DNA from: Aquilonibacter sp963820185
GTDB lineage: Bacteria; Vulcanimicrobiota; Vulcanimicrobiia; Vulcanimicrobiales; Vulcanimicrobiaceae
Direction: 5' to 3'
NCBI GenBank assembly: GCA_963820185.1
Contig: CAWFYV010000001.1
Coordinates: 10,321 to 74,320, forward strand
DNA length: 64,000 bases
Of the stretch, positions 60,798 to 64,000 are shown in pieces. The notes under the pieces are model-generated. The model had not been told where the DNA came from, did not search any database, and saw nothing but the letters and a program-made list of their open reading frames with translations. Made by a program: the position numbers and the translations under genes. The stretch's first letter is position 1. Every line of letters starts with the position of its first letter.

Positions 60798-61739
60798 TTA
60801 GCTGCGCTCGACGTCCGCGATCAGATAGAGCGGGCGGCCTTTGACCTCGTCATAAATCCGGCCGATGTATTCGCCGAGGATGCCGAGGCTGATCAACTGC
60901 ACGCCGCCCAAAAAAAGCACGGCGACGATCGTTGATGCCCAGCCGGGCGTATAACCGGGCGGATGCAAACTGAAAATCTTGTAGCCGATGACGATTAAGG
61001 CATAGATGAACGCAACCACGCTCGAGAAAAAACCGAGATACGATGCAAAGCGCAACGGAACATCCGAAAATGACGTGATGCCGTCGATAGCAAAACGCAG
61101 CATCTTCGTCAACGGATACTTGGTGCTGCCGGAGTGCCGCTCGTCGCGGTCGTACTCGATCCCGACTTGGTTGTAACCAACCCAGCTCACCATGCCCCGC
61201 AGAAAGCGGTGCCGTTCGGGCGACCGTTTCAGAGCCTCGATCACACGCCGGCTCATCAGGCGAAAATCACCGGTGTCGACCGGAATCGAAACTTTGGTAA
61301 GACGCTTGATGATCCGGTAAAAGAGTCGTGCGGTAAACAGCTTGAACGGGCTCTCTCCCTTGCGCGTGCGCCGAACCGCGTACACGACGTCGTAGCCTTC
61401 ACGCCATTCGGCCACAAAGTCAGCGATGAGCTCGGGCGGATCCTGGAGATCGCCGTCCATCAAGATCACGGCATCGCCTTGCGCAATGTCCATGCCGGCC
61501 GAAGCCGCGAGTTGGTGACCAAAATTGCGCGAGAGGTTGACCATCACGATATTCTCGCGGCGCGCGAGCTCCTCGCGAATACGCTCGAGCGTGCGATCGG
61601 TGCTGCCGTCGTTGACCAAGATGATCTCGTAGGAAGGCGCGCCTTCCAGACGCCCGGCGACCGCCACGATGCGCTCGACGAGCGGAGCGACGTTGCCTTC
61701 CTCGTTGTACAGGGGAACGACGATGCTGAGAACCGGCAT
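60798..61739 (-). CDS. GT2 glycosyltransferase, DPM1/GtrB-like with two C-terminal spans
   Basis: A 313-residue family 2 enzyme that probably loads a sugar onto polyprenyl phosphate. It has SIVVPLYNEEGNVAPL, LVNDGSTDRT, LSRNFGHQLAASAGMDIAQG, the metal site MDGDLQDPP (Asp95/Asp97), DTGDFRLMSRRVIEALK and the LRGMVSWVGYNQ helix. Two spans follow (about 235-290). It could make polyprenyl-P-mannose for the PMT-family enzyme at 43-45 kb (inference). It ends exactly where deoA ends and diverges from a lipoprotein gene, 40 bp apart. Confidence 0.93.
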   Translation of the reverse strand: MPVLSIVVPLYNEEGNVAPLVERIVAVAGRLEGAPSYEIILVNDGSTDRTLERIREELARRENIVMVNLSRNFGHQLAASAGMDIAQGDAVILMDGDLQDPPELIADFVAEWREGYDVVYAVRRTRKGESPFKLFTARLFYRIIKRLTKVSIPVDTGDFRLMSRRVIEALKRSPERHRFLRGMVSWVGYNQVGIEYDRDERHSGSTKYPLTKMLRFAIDGITSFSDVPLRFASYLGFFSSVVAFIYALIVIGYKIFSLHPPGYTPGWASTIVAVLFLGGVQLISLGILGEYIGRIYDEVKGRPLYLIADVERS

Positions 61740-61779
61740 GACCGGAGAGGTTCGACGCGAGCAAGAATCACCTCTAATA

Positions 61780-62409
61780 ATGAAGCGACCCCTGGCTCAG
61801 GCAGCCGTAATGTTTATTGCTGTGCTCGCCGCGTGCGCGACTCGCGCGCCCGCGCCGCGCGCGGCACTCACTGCGCGGCCGGCGGCCGCCTCAACGCCGG
61901 TACACATCGCGCTGCGTACGCCTGCGCCGCGTGCTGCCGCGAACGCCAAGCCTGCGCCGTCACAAACGCCGTCGCCCCGACCATCGCAAACGCTCACGAT
62001 TGCAACGCCCGCGACCGCAACGCCTTCAGCTGGAACGGCTGCGACCGCAACGCCGGCGCCGACGCCCCAGCCGTCGCAAACGCCGATACCGCAGGCGTCA
62101 GAAGACGTCGTCATGGCGCCACCCGATGCAGCGCCGCGCATCGTGGCCGTACACATCGACAGCCAGACCGTTCACAGCGGCGAGACGATCTCCGGCATGG
62201 TAGAGACAACATCGAACGTCGCGAGCGTCGAGGCTCGTATCGCCGCCTTCTCGATCAGCGTGCCGAAGGTGCGCCTGGGTCGCTTCGCGTTGAGTTACGT
62301 CGTGCCGTGGGTTCCGTTCTTCTGGCACGGCACGTATCCGATGACGCTGATCGCGCGCAATACCGCCGGCGTTGCGGTCGAGCGCGTCATTCCGATCACC
62401 GTTAAATAG
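61780..62409 (+). CDS. Lipoprotein with Pro/Ala/Thr linker and C-terminal beta domain
   Basis: A 209-residue lipoprotein (MKRPLAQAAVMFIAVLAAC, Cys19). Residues about 22-110 are a low-complexity Pro/Thr/Ala/Gln linker (TPSPRPSQTLTIATPATATP). The C-terminal part (about 118-209) is a small beta-sandwich (IVAVHIDSQTVHSGETISGM, VEARIAAFSISVPKVRLGRF, WHGTYPMTLIARNTAG). The linker would let the domain reach across the periplasm or wall. Family not recognised. Confidence 0.65.
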   Translation: MKRPLAQAAVMFIAVLAACATRAPAPRAALTARPAAASTPVHIALRTPAPRAAANAKPAPSQTPSPRPSQTLTIATPATATPSAGTAATATPAPTPQPSQTPIPQASEDVVMAPPDAAPRIVAVHIDSQTVHSGETISGMVETTSNVASVEARIAAFSISVPKVRLGRFALSYVVPWVPFFWHGTYPMTLIARNTAGVAVERVIPITVK

Positions 62410-63228
62410 ACGGTGCGGGCGTGCTTGGTGCCGCTCGGAAGGTTCGGGAACGGTGCCGGATTGTAGGGCGTCGGGAAGACTGATGGCTGCTGAAGGATCA
62501 AGTTGTTGCTATTGCCGTCCGCCCAGGCTGCCACCACGCTGTTGGTGGAGTTGGTGTCCGAATCGTTGACGGTCAGTTCGCGCGGGCGCACGGAAAGGCC
62601 ATTGGGTCCGCGCTCTTGCGTTTGCAGCGATCCGCGCGTGTACAGGTAATGATGACCGTTCCCGACGCCATGCGTTGAATCGCGACAAAGTGCAGCGCAT
62701 CGATGCGGTCCATCATGATCGCTTGCGGATTCCAACCCGAGACATCGGTGGCGATGTAGATCTGCGCGGTCATTGGCGTCGTTAACCGGAACTTGTACCT
62801 GGAATTTTACCAGCACGAGTTTTCCCGTGAACGTTATGGGTACGCCGTTCGAGGTCGTGCTGCACGGGCCCCGCGAGCTCGGGGTTCGGGTACGGGGACG
62901 AGGCGGTCACGGCAAACGCTTGTGCGGCATCGGGAAGCGGCCCGACCGGATACGGTTTGGCCGAAAGGTCGATTTCGACGACTTGCCCCGCGTCATTGAA
63001 GACCGCGCGCGCATAGTCGCGCGGCTCGGGCGCGCGCGCAGCCGGATGCTTCGTTTGCTCGTCGAGAATCGCAACGTTCGGTGCGACGCGAAAGCCGTCG
63101 CCGGTCGTGAAAAAGACGAAGCCGTCCTGATACGCGAGGAGCTGGCCGCGAAATGGTCAGCGGCGCCGCTGCCGCGAGAGGATCAGCGCACAAACCAGGG
63201 CTCCGATGCGACGGCGCAGATTCGTCAT
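62402..63228 (-). pseudogene. Exported protein of unknown family, several frame breaks
   Basis: The start is coupled to the upstream beta-barrel gene by ATGA. MTNLRRRIGALVCALILS looks like a signal peptide. Coherent protein then appears in alternating frames: FRGQLLAYQDGFVFFTTGDG and VAPNVAILDEQTKHPAARAP (63160-62900), STTSNGVPITFTGKLVLVKF (near 62850), IYIATDVSGWNPQAIMMDRI and DALHFVAIQRMASGTVIIT (62770-62660), then SVRPRELTVNDSDTNSTNSV (near 62580). At least four or five single-base breaks are needed, near 63175, 63155, 62870, 62770 and 62660. The 3' end is uncertain. It is either decayed or badly called sequence. Confidence 0.5.
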
Positions 63229-64000
63229 GAGCTAAACTGTACCACGAACGTCGGGCTCCAAATCTGGTCCCAAAGTGAAAGAAGTAGGTCGCGTTGCACG
63301 TCGACGGTGAGATGTGGAAGCAACCGCGCGCGCACTTCAGCGTAGAGGCTTGCCAGGGCGGCTGACCAAGGTAGTTCGTATAGGTAGTACTGCCCGATGG
63401 CGTTGGGCGGCGGCGGCCCGAACAAGCCTGGGTAAGCTGCGGGAAAATCTTGATGATGCGAAAAGGCAAGCGTGGTCACGAGATTCGGCGAAGCCGAGTA
63501 GGTCGTGCTCAAGTGTCAGCTGTTCGCAGCGTAGCGGCTCCGCGAAACGACTCAAACGGCGTGTACGGCGTGCCGTCGGGAAGCGTCGGAGTCGATGGCG
63601 GCCGTAGCCGCCTATAAGATAGAGATCGCTCGTGTTTTGGATGTTGAACGACGAGTAGCTGTTCACGAACCGCGACAACTGCCGGCTGAGGCTGATCGTT
63701 GTGTTCTGGCTATTGACGTGGTGCGGCACGCTGTTCCATTGCCGCGACCAAGTCCATCGAAGCATTGAGGTAGACGAGTTTGTAGGGCTGATTGCGGTCG
63801 CCGATTTTGACGTTTGCTAGCGAGGTCGTGAAACCGAAAATCTGACTCCAGATCGTCGTGTAGTTGTAACCGCCATAGTTCTGCAAGCCATAGGCATCGT
63901 GGTTGTAGCCCAACGCTACGAGGGTCTGCAGATAGAGCGGCAGCTTGAGGATCTGGTTGTTGTACGACGTCCATGTTAGCGTACCGAAGTTCGGATGGTT
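63225..64000 (-). pseudogene. C-terminal part of an outer-membrane beta-barrel (TonB-receptor-like), several frame breaks, cut by window edge
   Basis: From the right edge the frame reads NHPNFGTLTWTSYNNQILKL, LGYNHDAYGLQNYGGYNYTT and VKIGDRNQPYKLVYLNASMD. It continues in other frames as NSQNTTISLSRQLSRFVNSY, SSFNIQNTSDLYLIGGYG, then PPSTPTLPDGTPYTPFESFR and STTYSASPNLVTTLAFSHHQ, ending SPTFVVQFSS. The alternating polar/aromatic strands look like the end of a TonB-dependent receptor barrel. Breaks are near 63725, 63600 and 63520. The beginning lies beyond the window. The barrel supports a diderm envelope. Confidence 0.5.

Overview
The window is a gene-dense, GC-rich bacterial chromosome segment with almost no spacer DNA. 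Many neighbours share ATGA, GTGA or TAATG stop/start overlaps, so most genes sit in translationally coupled operons. The mixture points to a diderm lineage on the Terrabacteria side. WhiA, SepF, DivIVA, RqcP, CsaB and a DUF5693 protein occur together with lipoproteins, a periplasmic binding protein, flagellar rod proteins and a beta-barrel fragment at the right edge. Vulcanimicrobiota/Eremiobacterota (WPS-2) would fit, but this is inference; no rRNA is present to test it.

Layout. 0-8.3 kb is a signalling block: a CheR-type methyltransferase (cut by the left edge) overlaps a 2057-residue soluble hybrid kinase with 11 tandem 92-residue poly-HAMP repeats and three receiver domains. Divergent from it is a GAF/PP2C/HATPase protein of the RsbU/RsbW type. 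8.4-13.1 kb is a livKHMGF ABC importer operon followed closely by a cysteine-dioxygenase-like cupin and a DUF4097-like secreted protein. 14.5-15.9 kb has three small secreted proteins; the first two are a duplicated expression unit, one copy frameshifted. 15.9-21.8 kb holds Sua5, an EamA exporter, CopA (convergent and overlapping EamA), a CtpA protease, an RsbW-like kinase and tRNA-Val(UAC).

22-29 kb: enoyl-CoA hydratase, then a coupled DUF5693-csaB-ileS operon. 28.9-34.3 kb (minus): ccdA-lspA-rluD-tgt followed by a repeat-like protein, a DUF6438 lipoprotein and a Uma2 nuclease-like protein. 34.3-38.8 kb (plus): lgt-yggS-sepF-divIVA-leuB-fabH, mixing lipoprotein maturation, cell division and lipid/leucine synthesis. 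39.2-42.5 kb is a small flagellar set (two rod proteins, a possible rod-binding peptide, FliA) split by an alpha/beta hydrolase. 42.6-45.1 kb: ECF sigma factor, small membrane protein and PMT-family mannosyltransferase. 45.2-51.6 kb (minus): rqcP-whiA-gap-pgk-tpiA-gpmI-pnp. 51.7-61.7 kb: MATE exporter, hotdog thioesterase, MazG, PrsA, Mfd, thymidine phosphorylase and a GT2 glycosyltransferase. 61.8-64 kb: a lipoprotein, then two badly frame-broken minus-strand genes.

Two things stand out beyond gene content. First, single-base frame breaks cluster at 40.2-48.1 kb (flgG, fliA, ECF sigma, PMT, pnp, tpiA) and 62.4-64 kb, while long genes elsewhere are intact. Because tpiA is normally needed, many are probably consensus errors. 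Second, a 44-bp dispersed repeat is present in frame inside ileS and again, reversed, beside nested inverted repeats at 53.1-53.3 kb. No CRISPR array, phage, transposase or defence island was seen.
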